Positions 16,964 to 25,752 of a stretch of 64,000 nucleotides of DNA are shown piece by piece; position 1 is the stretch's first letter; the number at the start of each line of letters is the position of its first letter. Origin of the DNA: Flavobacteriales bacterium (GTDB lineage Bacteria; Bacteroidota; Bacteroidia; DT-38); NCBI GenBank assembly GCA_013214975.1, contig JABSPR010000020.1, positions 11,171 through 75,170 of the forward strand, in the 5' to 3' direction. Made by a program: the position numbers and the translations under genes. Below the pieces are notes generated by a model. The model was not told the DNA's origin, ran no database searches, and was given only the letters and a program-made list of their open reading frames with translations.

Positions 16964-18526
16964 ATGAAAGCAATTAAGTACCTTTTTTTATTCGCCTTTA
17001 TTTTCAATACGAGTTTAGCCGTTGCAGATGAGAAGGCAAATACAGTCGATACCACCTCTATAGATTACAGAATTAACAAAAGTATTACCCCTGTTTCTAA
17101 TATTATTCAGAAATACGTTTTTTATCCGATCTATACAATTGAGGGAGATAGTGAAGATGAGAAAATGGAAATTCCAATTGTCTTGGTGTGGCTAGTTCTA
17201 GGTGCACTATTTTTTACTTTCTATTTAAAATTTATTAATATTTCGGGGTTTAAATTAGCCATAGACGTTGTTAAAGGGAAATATACTGACCCTAATGATA
17301 AAGGAGAAGTATCCCATTTTCAGGCGTTAACAACAGCACTGTCGGCAACAGTTGGTTTAGGAAACATTGCAGGAGTTGCCATTGCTATTTCAATAGGTGG
17401 GCCGGGTGCTACATTTTGGATGATAATTGCAGGATTACTTGGTATGTCTTCAAAGTTCGTTGAATGTACCTTGGGAGTTAAGTATAGAACGATCAATGAA
17501 AATGGGGAAGTTTCAGGTGGTCCCATGTATTATTTGAAAAAGGGATTTGCGCAGAAAGGTAAGAACTGGGGAAGAGCAGGATTATTATTAGGCGGGTTCT
17601 TCGCAGTAATGGGGATCGGTGGTTCTTTTGGTGGTGGAAATATGTTTCAGATTAATCAGGCCACCAAACAATTCGTTGATTTACCAATGATTCAAGGTAC
17701 GTACCTAGCAGAAAACACTTGGCTTGTAGGGCTAATTATCTCCTTAATTGTTGGGGTTGTTATTATTGGTGGAATTAAAAGTATCGCTAAAGTAACAGAC
17801 AAGATTGTTCCTTTTATGTGTGGTATATACTGTTTAGCTGCATTGATAGTGTTAGGTGCATACTTTGAAGAAATCCCTTCTGCTATGGGGAAAATATTTA
17901 GTGGAGCATTTGGTAATGATGCGGTAATAGGTGGAGTAGTAGGAGTGATGATTCAGGGGTTTAGGCGTGCCGCTTTTTCAAACGAAGCTGGTATTGGTTC
18001 TGCTGCAATTGCTCACTCTGCGGTTAAAACTAAAGAGCCAATTACTGAAGGGTTAGTGTCGTTACTCGAACCATTTATTGATACTGTAGTTGTTTGTACT
18101 ATGACAGCTCTTGTTATTGTAATCACTGGAGTTTATGATGATCAATCAGGAATGGGAGGCATTGAAATGACATCAAGTGCATTCGAAAGTGTCTTCCCTT
18201 GGTTTAAAGGGGTGCTTACTATTGCAGTAGTACTGTTTGCCTTCTCTACGATGATTTCTTGGTCGTATTACGGAATGAAATGCGTTACCTTCTTATTCGG
18301 CGAATCGAAAATTGTGGAGTATTCATATAAGTTTGTCTTTTGTGTGGTAATCGTAATTGGTTCTTCAATGGAATTAGGTGCTGTGGTCGGTTTCTCAGAT
18401 GCAATGATATTTTTAATGTGCGTTCCCAATATATTTGGTATGTTAATTTTATCTCCAGGTATTAAAAATGACCTCTCTAGTTTTTTATCACGAATTAAAT
18501 CGGGAGAGATAAAAACCTATAAATAA
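16964..18526 (+). CDS. Sodium:alanine/glycine symporter family (AGCS) transporter
   Basis: A 520-residue inner-membrane protein. An N-terminal signal-like helix (to about residue 22) is followed by about ten membrane segments. The AGCS signatures are clear: [19 protein letters not shown] near residue 120, [21 protein letters not shown] near 145, and [21 protein letters not shown] near 330. Members import alanine or glycine with Na+. The extra N-terminal helix and about 60-residue segment before the first core helix are common in Bacteroidota members. It stands alone, without an obvious partner gene. Confidence 0.9.
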   Translation: MKAIKYLFLFAFIFNTSLAVADEKANTVDTTSIDYRINKSITPVSNIIQKYVFYPIYTIEGDSEDEKMEIPIVLVWLVLGALFFTFYLKFINISGFKLAIDVVKGKYTDPNDKGEVSHFQALTTALSATVGLGNIAGVAIAISIGGPGATFWMIIAGLLGMSSKFVECTLGVKYRTINENGEVSGGPMYYLKKGFAQKGKNWGRAGLLLGGFFAVMGIGGSFGGGNMFQINQATKQFVDLPMIQGTYLAENTWLVGLIISLIVGVVIIGGIKSIAKVTDKIVPFMCGIYCLAALIVLGAYFEEIPSAMGKIFSGAFGNDAVIGGVVGVMIQGFRRAAFSNEAGIGSAAIAHSAVKTKEPITEGLVSLLEPFIDTVVVCTMTALVIVITGVYDDQSGMGGIEMTSSAFESVFPWFKGVLTIAVVLFAFSTMISWSYYGMKCVTFLFGESKIVEYSYKFVFCVVIVIGSSMELGAVVGFSDAMIFLMCVPNIFGMLILSPGIKNDLSSFLSRIKSGEIKTYK

Positions 18527-18530
18527 CATT

Positions 18531-18579
18531 CTTCGATCTCTCATCTCATATTTTTCATTTCACTAAACTCTCATCTCAC
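18531..18579 (+). repeat. TCTCATCTCA direct repeats
   Basis: The short gap before the HhH gene holds two copies of CTCTCATCTCA about 30 bases apart. A related TCTCATCTCA ends directly at the start codon of the DUF2851 gene (13295-13305). They look like short simple-sequence units of intergenic spaces. Confidence 0.5.
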
Positions 18580-19467
18580 GTGTCGAATAAATTTCTTAAG
18601 GCGTATTTTTTCTATTCCGAAAGGGAAAAAAGCGGAATTCAAGTACTTCTATTTTTAATCGTATTCTTAATTGTTGTGCTGTACTTTAAGAGAGAGGCAG
18701 AACCGATTACGATTATAATTGATGAAGATCAGAAAAAGCCTAAAGTAGAAGCAACGCTTGCTTCATATCAGGAAAAAGAGTCGAAGCCAGAAGTGAAAAT
18801 GGTAGAGCTTTTTATGTTTGATCCGAATGGGTTATCTCTTGAAAACTGGCAGAAACTTGGCCTGTCGAAAAAGCAAGCTGCTGTTATTAAAAGATATGAA
18901 AGCAAAGGAGGGAAGTTTAGAAGTGAATTAGATGTGAAAAAAATGTATTGCATCTCAGATAAGAAATATGCTGAACTACTGCCTTATATCAATATCAAAG
19001 TAGAAAAAGAGAGAGCAAAATATGTCGATAATACCAAACCAAAGTTTGTTAAAGAGAAAAAAACTCTTGAAATTTTCGAGATAAATTCTTGCGATACAAA
19101 TCAATTACAGTCTCTCAGGGGGATTGGTCCCGTTTTGTCGAAACGAATAATAAAATACAGAGAGAGTTTGGGAGGATTTAGGAGCTTAGGCCAGCTCAAC
19201 GAAATCTATGGTTTAGATTCAGGCTTAGTGAATAAAATATCATTACGCCTTCATGTTGATCTTGATAAAGTAGAAATGATTAAGATTGCCCAAACTGATA
19301 TCAAGCGCTTATCTAAGCATCCATATATAAACTATAACCAATCAAGGGCGATTTATAACTATTTTCAAGCTCATTCGGAAATGGTCAATGTTATTGAGTT
19401 GAGCAACATCGTAATTATCGACAGCTTGGCATTTGAAAGAATGAAGCCATATATAAGCCTGAAGTGA
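18580..19467 (+). CDS. Helix-hairpin-helix (ComEA-like) membrane-anchored protein
   Basis: The 295-residue protein has a short basic N-terminus, one membrane helix (about residues 21-37), and three helix-hairpin-helix units at about 80-145, 165-230 and 232-295. The middle one is the most canonical: INSCDTNQLQSLRGIGPVLSKRIIKYRE. HhH units of this kind bind DNA without sequence preference, as in ComEA of DNA uptake, but the same domain occurs in many Bacteroidota proteins of unknown role. The start appears to be GTG at 18580; no ATG fits before the membrane helix. No competence genes are adjacent. Confidence 0.78.
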   Translation: MSNKFLKAYFFYSEREKSGIQVLLFLIVFLIVVLYFKREAEPITIIIDEDQKKPKVEATLASYQEKESKPEVKMVELFMFDPNGLSLENWQKLGLSKKQAAVIKRYESKGGKFRSELDVKKMYCISDKKYAELLPYINIKVEKERAKYVDNTKPKFVKEKKTLEIFEINSCDTNQLQSLRGIGPVLSKRIIKYRESLGGFRSLGQLNEIYGLDSGLVNKISLRLHVDLDKVEMIKIAQTDIKRLSKHPYINYNQSRAIYNYFQAHSEMVNVIELSNIVIIDSLAFERMKPYISLK

Positions 19468-19781
19468 ACTCTATTATGTAATTGTTCTTTAGGATTTTGG
19501 GTGGTAACAAAGCTGATATAAACACAAATGTGATTCCCTGCTATATAGTAGAGAGGCTTGGTGTCCCGAAACTTCGGGAGGTTAGGGGGAGAGTCAATCC
19601 TTAGATAATCAACTAGTACCACAACAAACAGCATCTTTCTACGTATGAATTTGTAGGAGCGTATAAGTGCGTAGGGACTAAAATTTTGGAGCTACTCTTC
19701 AAATGAATTCTCAATTCGGAAATTCCCAATCAATAATCCACCAAGTATAATTTATACCGCTTACACTTAAAATAAATTATT
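19468..19781. other. Intergenic region with a short perfect hairpin
   Basis: No gene was found in these 314 bases. The one notable element is a perfect 7-bp inverted repeat TCCCGAA-AC-TTCGGGA at 19564-19579, followed by GGTTAGGGGGAGAG. It lacks a T run, so it does not look like a terminator. The rest is AT-rich without a full promoter match. Confidence 0.5.
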
Positions 19782-20240
19782 ATGATGAATTCAGATATAG
19801 AAATGTTGAGTCTTATTGTTAAAAGGAGAATTGCAGAAACTTCACTTTACTTAGATTCGATTCAAAGAAATGCAACAATGATTTTGAAGAGTCAAAAGGG
19901 CATACACAACAAAATGCGCAATACAAGTAGAAAGAACATTAGTTCAAACATTAACCAAGCAATGGGAAGTCTTTCTAACTATGGGAAAACAAACATATTG
20001 ATTAAGCGTGTTCACCAAATAATGCAAACATGCACTTATTGGAAAACGATTCAGAAATTTTTGCCAATAATTATTATCGACAAGCCTGTAATAAATTCAA
20101 CACCTTTGGAAGTTACATCTATTGCTCCGATGAGTCAGGAAGTGAGACTTTTAGGAATGCTGCAAAAAGGGCTGAAAAGAATAGGAGAACATTCTCTATC
20201 TCATTTTGTTGAAAATGAATTATTGATAGTCAAATCTTAA
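19782..20240 (+). CDS. Hypothetical basic protein (ORFan, doubtful)
   Basis: An ATG-started frame of 152 residues, rich in Lys, Arg, Ile, Ser and Asn, without signal peptide, membrane helix or any domain I recognise. The last third contains KPVINSTPLEVTSIAP and LGMLQKGLKRIGEHSLS. Another forward frame is open across the same last third (20030-20212) and encodes a plausible-looking acidic peptide with ENDSEIFANNYYRQACNKF, so a frameshift between two parts of a former gene cannot be excluded. The gene could be real, decayed or chance. Confidence 0.35.
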   Translation: MMNSDIEMLSLIVKRRIAETSLYLDSIQRNATMILKSQKGIHNKMRNTSRKNISSNINQAMGSLSNYGKTNILIKRVHQIMQTCTYWKTIQKFLPIIIIDKPVINSTPLEVTSIAPMSQEVRLLGMLQKGLKRIGEHSLSHFVENELLIVKS

Positions 20241-20293
20241 TAGTAACTTTCTCCGAATTAAGCAGTAAGTATCTACAACATTCAATCCGTAAA

Positions 20294-21436
20294 ATGAACT
20301 TCGAACTTTCAGAAAACCAACTCATGGTTGCCGACATGATTAGAAAATTTGGCAACAAACATATCCGTCCTAATATTATGAAATGGGATGAAGCACAAGA
20401 ATTTCCTATTCCATTATTTAAAGAGTTAGGAAAGCTAGGCTTAATGGGCGTGGTATTACCCGAAGAATATGGTGGATCAGGATTCAATTACAAAGAATAT
20501 GTAACCGTTGTTTCCGAAGTATCTAAAATTTGTGGATCTATAGGATTGTCATTAGCAGCCCATAATTCTTTGTGTTCAGGTCATATTTATCAATTCGGAA
20601 ATGATGAGCAAAAGAAACGCTGGCTTCCTAAGTTGGCAAGTGCCGAATGGATTGGTGCATGGGGTTTAACCGAGCCATCATCAGGTTCCGATGCTGGTGG
20701 AATGATCTCGAAAGCAGTTAAGGATGGAGATCATTGGGTGCTTAATGGAACTAAGACATTTATCACTCACGGTATTTCATCCGACATTGCGGTTGTTATT
20801 ATGCGTACGGGAGAAAAAGGAGATTCTCATGCTATGACGGCTTTTGTAGTTGAAAGAGGAACTGAAGGCTTTGCAGGTGGGAAAAAATTGGATAAGCTTG
20901 GTATGAGGGCTTCGGAAACTTCTGAAATGATTTTCACCGATTGTAGAATTCATAAGGACAGCGTGATTGGTGAAGTAGGCGAAGGATTCATTCAGGCATT
21001 AAAATTACTTGAAGGAGGCAGGATTTCAATTGCTGCCCTAGGATTGGGCATTGCAAAGGGTGCATACGAGGCTGCGGTTAAATATTCAAAAGAACGTGAG
21101 CAATTTGGTAAACCAATATCTGCTTTTCAAGGCATATCGTTTAAATTGGCCGAAATGTCGATGGAAGTCGAAGCTGCCGAACTATTAGTATATCGGGCTG
21201 CAGATTTAAAAGATAGGGGACAAATAGTGATTAAAGAATCAGCAATTGCTAAATGCTATTGTGGTACAGCGGCAGTAAATGTATCCAACGAAGCTGTTCA
21301 GATATTTGGAGGATATGGCTATACAAAGGAGTTTCCTGTAGAAAAGTTTTACCGAGATTCTAAATTGTGTACAATAGGAGAAGGAACGACAGAAATACAA
21401 AAAATGGTAATTGCTAAACAAATATTAAAGGACTAG
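20294..21436 (+). CDS. Acyl-CoA dehydrogenase
   Basis: A 380-residue flavoenzyme, the usual length of soluble acyl-CoA dehydrogenases. N-terminal helices (1-120) lead to the beta-domain with the FAD/substrate motif GLTEPSSGSDAGGM (about residue 126), then the C-terminal helical domain with REQFGKPISAFQGISFKLAEM near 270 and QIFGGYGYTKEFPVEKFYRD near 336. The likely catalytic base is the Glu in TIGEGTTEIQ near 366, the position used by short/medium-chain enzymes. It oxidises acyl-CoA to trans-enoyl-CoA and passes electrons to ETF. Chain length preference cannot be fixed. Confidence 0.92.
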   Translation: MNFELSENQLMVADMIRKFGNKHIRPNIMKWDEAQEFPIPLFKELGKLGLMGVVLPEEYGGSGFNYKEYVTVVSEVSKICGSIGLSLAAHNSLCSGHIYQFGNDEQKKRWLPKLASAEWIGAWGLTEPSSGSDAGGMISKAVKDGDHWVLNGTKTFITHGISSDIAVVIMRTGEKGDSHAMTAFVVERGTEGFAGGKKLDKLGMRASETSEMIFTDCRIHKDSVIGEVGEGFIQALKLLEGGRISIAALGLGIAKGAYEAAVKYSKEREQFGKPISAFQGISFKLAEMSMEVEAAELLVYRAADLKDRGQIVIKESAIAKCYCGTAAVNVSNEAVQIFGGYGYTKEFPVEKFYRDSKLCTIGEGTTEIQKMVIAKQILKD

Positions 21437-21457
21437 TAGAAAGTCTTGAAAAAATAT

Positions 21458-21465
21458 TACATTTG
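21458..21465 (+). promoter_or_regulatory. Candidate -7 element for rpsU-xerC
   Basis: TACATTTG matches TAnnTTTG and lies 20 bases before the rpsU ATG, in the short gap after the acyl-CoA dehydrogenase gene. No -33 match at the ideal spacing. Confidence 0.45.
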
Positions 21466-21485
21466 CGCCACTCAAAAAACGAGAT

Positions 21486-21677
21486 ATGTTAATTATACCA
21501 GTAAAAGAAGGAGAACCAGTAGAAAGAGCCTTAAAGAGATTTAAGAAGAAATTCGAGAAGACTGGAGTGATGAAACAAGTGCGAGAGCGCAAGCAATTCA
21601 CAAAAAAGTCTGTAATCATAAGAAAGCAAAGAGCTAAAGCAGCATACGTACAGCAATTGAGACAAAACGAGGAATAG
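21486..21677 (+). CDS. rpsU: 30S ribosomal protein S21
   Basis: A 63-residue basic protein beginning MLIIPVKEGEPVERALKRFKK and continuing with FEKTGVMKQVRERKQFTKKS, the classic S21 pattern. S21 sits on the platform of the 30S subunit near the anti-Shine-Dalgarno end of 16S rRNA. The Lys/Arg-rich tail of about 20 residues is the usual RNA-binding end. xerC follows after 34 bases, the order usual in Bacteroidota. Confidence 0.96.
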   Translation: MLIIPVKEGEPVERALKRFKKKFEKTGVMKQVRERKQFTKKSVIIRKQRAKAAYVQQLRQNEE

Positions 21678-21711
21678 CGTACTTTAGTAAAAGTATTCCT
21701 TATTTTGTTAT

Positions 21712-22593
21712 ATGCATCAAGAAAAGTTCCTTGAGTACCTAAGAGTAGAGAAGCGTTATTCTGAACGCACTTTGGTTTCGTATGGAACCGACCTACGACA
21801 GTTTAAAGTATATCTAAAAGATTTCTTCGAAACGGAAGAAATCACCGACGTTAATCACATGATGATTCGCAGTTGGATTGTTGAACTCATAGAAAATGAG
21901 ATTTCAACAAAAAGCGTAAATCGCAAAATCGCGACGTTAAACACTTACTATAAGTTTTTATTAAAAGAGCAAAAAATTGAGTTGAATCCGATGCTCAAGA
22001 TAATTGCACCAAAAATGTCGAAACGGTTGCCTGTTTTTGTAGAAGAAAAGGCAATGGAAGAGCTATTTGAAGAAATGGAGTTTGCTGACGACTTTAATGG
22101 GGTTTTGGATAAGTTGGTTTTAGAATTATTTTATGCAACAGGAATTAGGCTTTCAGAACTTATAAACATAAAAAGAATAAATGTTGATCAGGCTAACTCA
22201 TCGATTAAAGTATTAGGAAAAAGAAATAAGGAAAGAATCATCCCGATTAACAAATTATTGCTCGAATCGATCCGGGATTTTGAATTAAAAAAAGGGGAAA
22301 TAGAAATAATTGACCCTGAATATTTATTTGTTGACGCTTTAGGAAAAAAATTATACGAAAAAAAAGTCTATAGAATTGTTACAAAATACCTTAATATGGT
22401 GACTACATTGTCAAAGAAAAGTCCACATGTTTTAAGGCATACATTTGCAACACACATGTTAAATAATGGCGCTGATATAAACGCAATCAAGGAGTTACTT
22501 GGTCATGCAAATTTAGCCGCAACGCAAGTATATGCGAGTAATTCTATAGAACGTTTAAAGAATGTACACAAGCAAGCACATCCAAGGGGATGA
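21712..22593 (+). CDS. xerC: Tyrosine recombinase XerC
   Basis: A 293-residue tyrosine recombinase. The N-terminal SAM-like DNA-binding domain (about 1-85) has FLEYLRVEKRYSERTLVSYGTDL. The catalytic domain shows the first Arg in YATGIRLSELINI near 145, His-x-x-Arg in PHVLRHTFATHML near 240, His in LLGHANLAATQ near 265, and the nucleophile Tyr in VYASNS near 275. XerC/D recombinases resolve chromosome dimers at dif. Its place between rpsU and the tRNA-tuf cluster is the housekeeping one, so it is not a mobile integrase. Confidence 0.9.
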   Translation: MHQEKFLEYLRVEKRYSERTLVSYGTDLRQFKVYLKDFFETEEITDVNHMMIRSWIVELIENEISTKSVNRKIATLNTYYKFLLKEQKIELNPMLKIIAPKMSKRLPVFVEEKAMEELFEEMEFADDFNGVLDKLVLELFYATGIRLSELINIKRINVDQANSSIKVLGKRNKERIIPINKLLLESIRDFELKKGEIEIIDPEYLFVDALGKKLYEKKVYRIVTKYLNMVTTLSKKSPHVLRHTFATHMLNNGADINAIKELLGHANLAATQVYASNSIERLKNVHKQAHPRG

Positions 22594-22632
22594 AATTATT
22601 TTCATGATCTGTCTCAAATTAATTTCATATGC

Positions 22633-22663
22633 TTTGGTTATATATAAATCTTTATTACATTTG
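22633..22663 (+). promoter_or_regulatory. Promoter of the tRNA-tuf operon (TTTG-N19-TACATTTG)
   Basis: TTTG at 22633-22636 and TACATTTG at 22656-22663 are separated by exactly 19 bases, a full match to the Bacteroidota promoter. Transcription should start near 22669, about 45 bases before the first tRNA. Confidence 0.75.
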
Positions 22664-22713
22664 CACTCCTTTTTTTGAGGGGAAAGTATGTGTAAAAGCA
22701 TGGAAAATACGTT

Positions 22714-22787
22714 GCCGATGTAGCTCAGCTGGCTAGAGCAGCTGATTTGTAATCAGCAGGTCGGGGGTTCGACTCCCTCCATCGGCT
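22714..22787 (+). tRNA. tRNA-Thr (anticodon TGT)
   Basis: A 74-base cloverleaf: acceptor GCCGATG pairs with CATCGGC, the T arm holds GGTTCGACTCC, and the anticodon loop reads TT-TGT-AA between CTGA and TCAG. No encoded CCA; the discriminator base is T. First of four tRNAs before tuf. Confidence 0.96.
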
Positions 22788-22820
22788 CACGTTCTTTTAT
22801 AGATTGAAATAAAAAGAGTA

Positions 22821-22902
22821 GGGGAGATACTCAAGCGGCCAACGAGGACAGACTGTAAATCTGTTGGTTTTACCTTCGAAGGTTCGAATCCTTCTCTCCC
22901 CA
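22821..22902 (+). tRNA. tRNA-Tyr (anticodon GTA)
   Basis: An 82-base class II tRNA with a long variable arm (GTTGGTTTTACCTTC region). Acceptor GGGGAGA pairs with TCTCCCC, the discriminator is A, and the anticodon loop reads CT-GTA-AA between CAGA and TCTG. Confidence 0.96.
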
Positions 22903-22916
22903 CTGAAGAAGGTATT

Positions 22917-22990
22917 GCGGGAGTAGCTCAGCTGGCTAGAGCATCAGCCTTCCAAGCTGAGGGTCGCGGGTTCGAATCCCGTCTCCCGCT
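22917..22990 (+). tRNA. tRNA-Gly (anticodon TCC)
   Basis: A 74-base cloverleaf: acceptor GCGGGAG pairs with CTCCCGC, discriminator T, and anticodon loop CT-TCC-AA between CAGC and GCTG. No encoded CCA. Confidence 0.96.
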
Positions 22991-23013
22991 CAAAAATAAT
23001 ATCGGTTAGGTAA

Positions 23014-23085
23014 GCCGATGTAGCTCAGGGGTAGAGCGTTTCCTTGGTAAGGAAGAGGTCAGGGGTTCAATTCCCCTCATTGGCT
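23014..23085 (+). tRNA. tRNA-Thr (anticodon GGT)
   Basis: A 72-base cloverleaf: acceptor GCCGATG pairs with CATTGGC (one G-T pair), discriminator T, anticodon loop TT-GGT-AA between TTCC and GGAA. Its acceptor and D-stem start match the first tRNA-Thr. tuf begins about 100 bases downstream. Confidence 0.96.
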
Positions 23086-23183
23086 CTTATTAAAGGGCGC
23101 GCGGAAAGTAGAGGTAGAAAGAAAGAATAGAGAAATTAGAGTAATTAAGTAATAAGTAACATTAACAATAAACATTTAAGATC

Positions 23184-24371
23184 ATGGCAAAGGAAAATTT
23201 TGATAGGTCAAAACCACACCTTAATATAGGTACAATTGGTCACGTTGACCACGGTAAAACAACTTTGACTGCAGCGATTACTTCGGTATTGGCTTCTATG
23301 GGTTTAGCAGAGAAAAAAGCTTTCGATTCAATAGATATGGCTCCTGAGGAAAAAGAAAGGGGTATTACTATTAATACTGCTCACGTAGAGTATTCTACTG
23401 GAGCAAGACATTATGCTCACGTAGATTGTCCTGGTCACGCTGATTATGTTAAGAACATGGTTACTGGTGCTGCTCAAATGGATGGTGCGATATTAGTTGT
23501 TGCGGCAACGGATGGTCCTATGCCACAAACAAGAGAGCATATCTTATTAGCTCGTCAAGTTGGGGTACCTAGTCTTGTTGTTTTCATGAACAAAGTAGAT
23601 TTAGTTGATGATGATGAGTTGTTAGAATTGGTTGAGATGGAAGTGAGAGAATTACTTTCTTTCTACGATTACGACGGAGATAATATTCCTGTGATTCAGG
23701 GTTCTGCACTTGCAGGATTGGAGGGAACTGAAGGTGGTATTGCAAGTGTTATGGAATTAATGGATGCAGTTGATAATCATATTCCACTTCCAATAAGAGA
23801 AGTTGATAAGGATTTCTTAATGCCAGTTGAAGATGTATTCTCTATTACAGGTAGAGGTACTGTTGCAACAGGAAGAATTGAATCTGGAGTTATTAATTCA
23901 GGTGAAGCTGTGGATATCTTAGGATTTGGTGCTGAGAAATTGACAAGTACTGTTACAGGTGTTGAGATGTTCAGGAAAATTCTTGATAGAGGTGAAGCTG
24001 GCGATAACGTTGGTCTTTTATTAAGAGGTATTGAAAAAGAGCATATCAAAAGAGGTATGGTAATCGTTAAACCTGGTACTGTTAAAACACATACTGAGTT
24101 TAAAGCAGAAGCTTATATCTTGAAAAAAGAAGAAGGTGGACGTCATACACCATTTCATAACAAATACCGACCTCAATTTTACTTAAGAACGACAGATGTT
24201 ACTGGTGAGATCTTCTTAGAAGAAGGAAGAGAAATGGTAATGCCTGGAGATAACTTAACTATCATAGTTAAATTAATTGCTCCTGTTGCATTAAGCAAAG
24301 GATTAAGATTTGCAATTAGAGAAGGTGGACGAACTGTTGGAGCAGGTCAAGTAACTGAGATCATAAAATAA
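23184..24371 (+). CDS. tuf: Elongation factor Tu
   Basis: A 395-residue GTPase. G1 is GHVDHGKT at about residues 19-26, the switch I region has [13 protein letters not shown]3 is [12 protein letters not shown] near 81, and G4 is [11 protein letters not shown] near 136; domains 2 and 3 follow with [13 protein letters not shown] and [23 protein letters not shown]-Tu brings aminoacyl-tRNA to the ribosome. It lies in the conserved tRNA-tuf-tRNA-secE-nusG order and should share the promoter at 22633. The leader between tRNA-Thr and the ATG is about 98 bases. Confidence 0.98.
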   Translation: MAKENFDRSKPHLNIGTIGHVDHGKTTLTAAITSVLASMGLAEKKAFDSIDMAPEEKERGITINTAHVEYSTGARHYAHVDCPGHADYVKNMVTGAAQMDGAILVVAATDGPMPQTREHILLARQVGVPSLVVFMNKVDLVDDDELLELVEMEVRELLSFYDYDGDNIPVIQGSALAGLEGTEGGIASVMELMDAVDNHIPLPIREVDKDFLMPVEDVFSITGRGTVATGRIESGVINSGEAVDILGFGAEKLTSTVTGVEMFRKILDRGEAGDNVGLLLRGIEKEHIKRGMVIVKPGTVKTHTEFKAEAYILKKEEGGRHTPFHNKYRPQFYLRTTDVTGEIFLEEGREMVMPGDNLTIIVKLIAPVALSKGLRFAIREGGRTVGAGQVTEIIK

Positions 24372-24388
24372 TAACAACTAGTACTTTG

Positions 24389-24410
24389 CTTAAGTGATTT
24401 TTCACTTAAG
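24389..24410 (+). other. Perfect hairpin between tuf and tRNA-Trp
   Basis: CTTAAGTGA pairs perfectly with TCACTTAAG over nine base pairs with a four-T loop. No T run follows, and the tRNA-Trp gene begins seven bases later, so it is more likely an RNA processing or partial-termination site than a full terminator. Confidence 0.55.
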
Positions 24411-24416
24411 TACTGT

Positions 24417-24489
24417 ACGGGTGTGGCTCAATTGGTAGAGTAGTGGTCTCCAAAACCATTGGTTGCAGGTTCGAGTCCTGCCACCCGTG
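24417..24489 (+). tRNA. tRNA-Trp (anticodon CCA)
   Basis: A 73-base cloverleaf: acceptor ACGGGTG pairs with CACCCGT, discriminator G, anticodon loop CT-CCA-AA between GGT and ACC. It lies between tuf and secE as in other Bacteroidota. Confidence 0.96.
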
Positions 24490-24506
24490 CAAAAGAACAA
24501 ATAACG

Positions 24507-24698
24507 ATGGGACTGAATACCTATTTTAAAGCGACATGGGACGAGTTAGTCAACAAAGTGTCATGGCCAACATGGCAAGAATTGCAGAGTAGCGCAATTG
24601 TGGTTATGGTTGCATCGTTGATTATTGCATTGATCATTGGAATGATGGATAAATCTTTTAGCACTATCATGCAGATGTTTTACGACATGATGAGCTAA
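24507..24698 (+). CDS. secE: Preprotein translocase subunit SecE
   Basis: A 63-residue single-span SecE of the short form. The amphipathic segment [18 protein letters not shown] (about residues 8-25) carries the conserved Val-Ser-Trp-Pro-Thr motif, and one membrane helix follows (about 29-48). SecE clamps SecY in the inner-membrane channel. The ATG at 24507 is chosen because the frame extending upstream to 24459 runs into tRNA-Trp. nusG follows after 16 bases. Confidence 0.93.
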   Translation: MGLNTYFKATWDELVNKVSWPTWQELQSSAIVVMVASLIIALIIGMMDKSFSTIMQMFYDMMS

Positions 24699-24714
24699 TT
24701 ACTTACGATTATTA

Positions 24715-25281
24715 ATGACTGAAGAAGTTAAAATAGAAACCTCAAATAAAAAATGGTACGTAGTGCGTGCTATTAGTGGGAAGGAAAAGAAAGTTAAAGC
24801 TTATATAGAGCTTGAGATTTCTCGTCTGAAGATGACTAAATATGTTGGTCAGATTCTTATTCCTACAGAAAAGGTCTATCAGATAAGGAAAGGAAAGAAA
24901 GTTAGCAAGGAGCGAAATTTTTTCCCTGGTTATATTCTTATTGAAGCGGAATTGGTTGGAGAGATTGTTTTTGCAATTAAAAATGTAACCAATGTTATTG
25001 GATTTTTGGGAACTAAAGCTGGAGACCCAGTTCCATTAAGACAAACTGAGGTTAATAGAATATTAGGAAAGGTTGATGAAATGGCTGAAACTGCTGAAAT
25101 AATGAATATTCCATTCATTGTTGGTGAGTCAGTTAAAGTCATCGACGGTCCGTTTAGTAGCTTCTCGGGTACGATTGAAGAAATTAATGAGGAGAAGAAG
25201 AAACTTAAAGTGATGGTTAAGATTTTCGGTAGAAAAACACCATTGGAGTTAAGCTATATGCAGGTTGAAAAAGAAATGTAA
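24715..25281 (+). CDS. nusG: Transcription termination/antitermination factor NusG
   Basis: A 188-residue protein. The NGN domain (about 10-120) begins [19 protein letters not shown] and contains [10 protein letters not shown], and the KOW domain (about 133-185) contains [21 protein letters not shown]. NusG binds RNA polymerase and couples it to Rho and ribosomes. The length and domain order are standard. It lies between secE and rplK; the rplK start follows 12 bases after its stop. Confidence 0.97.
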   Translation: MTEEVKIETSNKKWYVVRAISGKEKKVKAYIELEISRLKMTKYVGQILIPTEKVYQIRKGKKVSKERNFFPGYILIEAELVGEIVFAIKNVTNVIGFLGTKAGDPVPLRQTEVNRILGKVDEMAETAEIMNIPFIVGESVKVIDGPFSSFSGTIEEINEEKKKLKVMVKIFGRKTPLELSYMQVEKEM

Positions 25282-25293
25282 TCAAAAGATAAA

Positions 25294-25731
25294 ATGGCAA
25301 AGGTAGTATCAGCGTTAATTAAATTGCAAATTAAAGGAGGAAGTGCAAACCCTTCACCACCAGTAGGACCTGCTCTTGGAGCAAAAGGTGTGAATATCAT
25401 GGATTTTTGCAAGCAATTTAATGCAAGAACAGAAGATAAGAGAGGTAAGATTGTACCTGCAGTTATTACGGTATATGCAGATAAATCGTTTGATTTTGTA
25501 ATCAAAACTCCTCCTGCAGCAATAGAATTGAAAGAGGCTCTTAAGTTAAAGTCTGGATCTTCAGAACCTAATAGAATTAAAGTTGGGTCTGTTACTTGGG
25601 ATCAGATTAGAACTATTGCTGAAATGAAAATGACAGATTTGAATGCTTTTAAAATAGAGTCGGCAATGAAGATGGTTGCAGGTACAGCTCGTAGTATGGG
25701 GATCAACGTAAAAGGTGCTAAACCGTTTTAA
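25294..25731 (+). CDS. rplK: 50S ribosomal protein L11
   Basis: A 145-residue protein of standard L11 length. The N-terminal part has [31 protein letters not shown] sequence with the proline-rich linker, and the C-terminal rRNA-binding part has [13 protein letters not shown]11 forms the GTPase-associated stalk base on the 23S rRNA. It starts the L11-L1-L10-L7/L12 set directly downstream of nusG. Confidence 0.97.
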   Translation: MAKVVSALIKLQIKGGSANPSPPVGPALGAKGVNIMDFCKQFNARTEDKRGKIVPAVITVYADKSFDFVIKTPPAAIELKEALKLKSGSSEPNRIKVGSVTWDQIRTIAEMKMTDLNAFKIESAMKMVAGTARSMGINVKGAKPF

Positions 25732-25752
25732 GAATAGATAGAATTAATTCTG

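Noticed and set aside
19564..19579. Terminator for the helix-hairpin-helix gene
   Set aside because: The stem is only seven base pairs with a two-base loop and no T run, and lies about 100 bases past the stop.
21712..22593. Integrase of a mobile element next to tRNA genes
   Set aside because: The position after rpsU and the sequence match housekeeping XerC; no attachment repeats or other mobile genes are seen.
24459..24506. Longer SecE start inside tRNA-Trp
   Set aside because: The extra residues are encoded by the tRNA itself; the ATG at 24507 gives a normal SecE.
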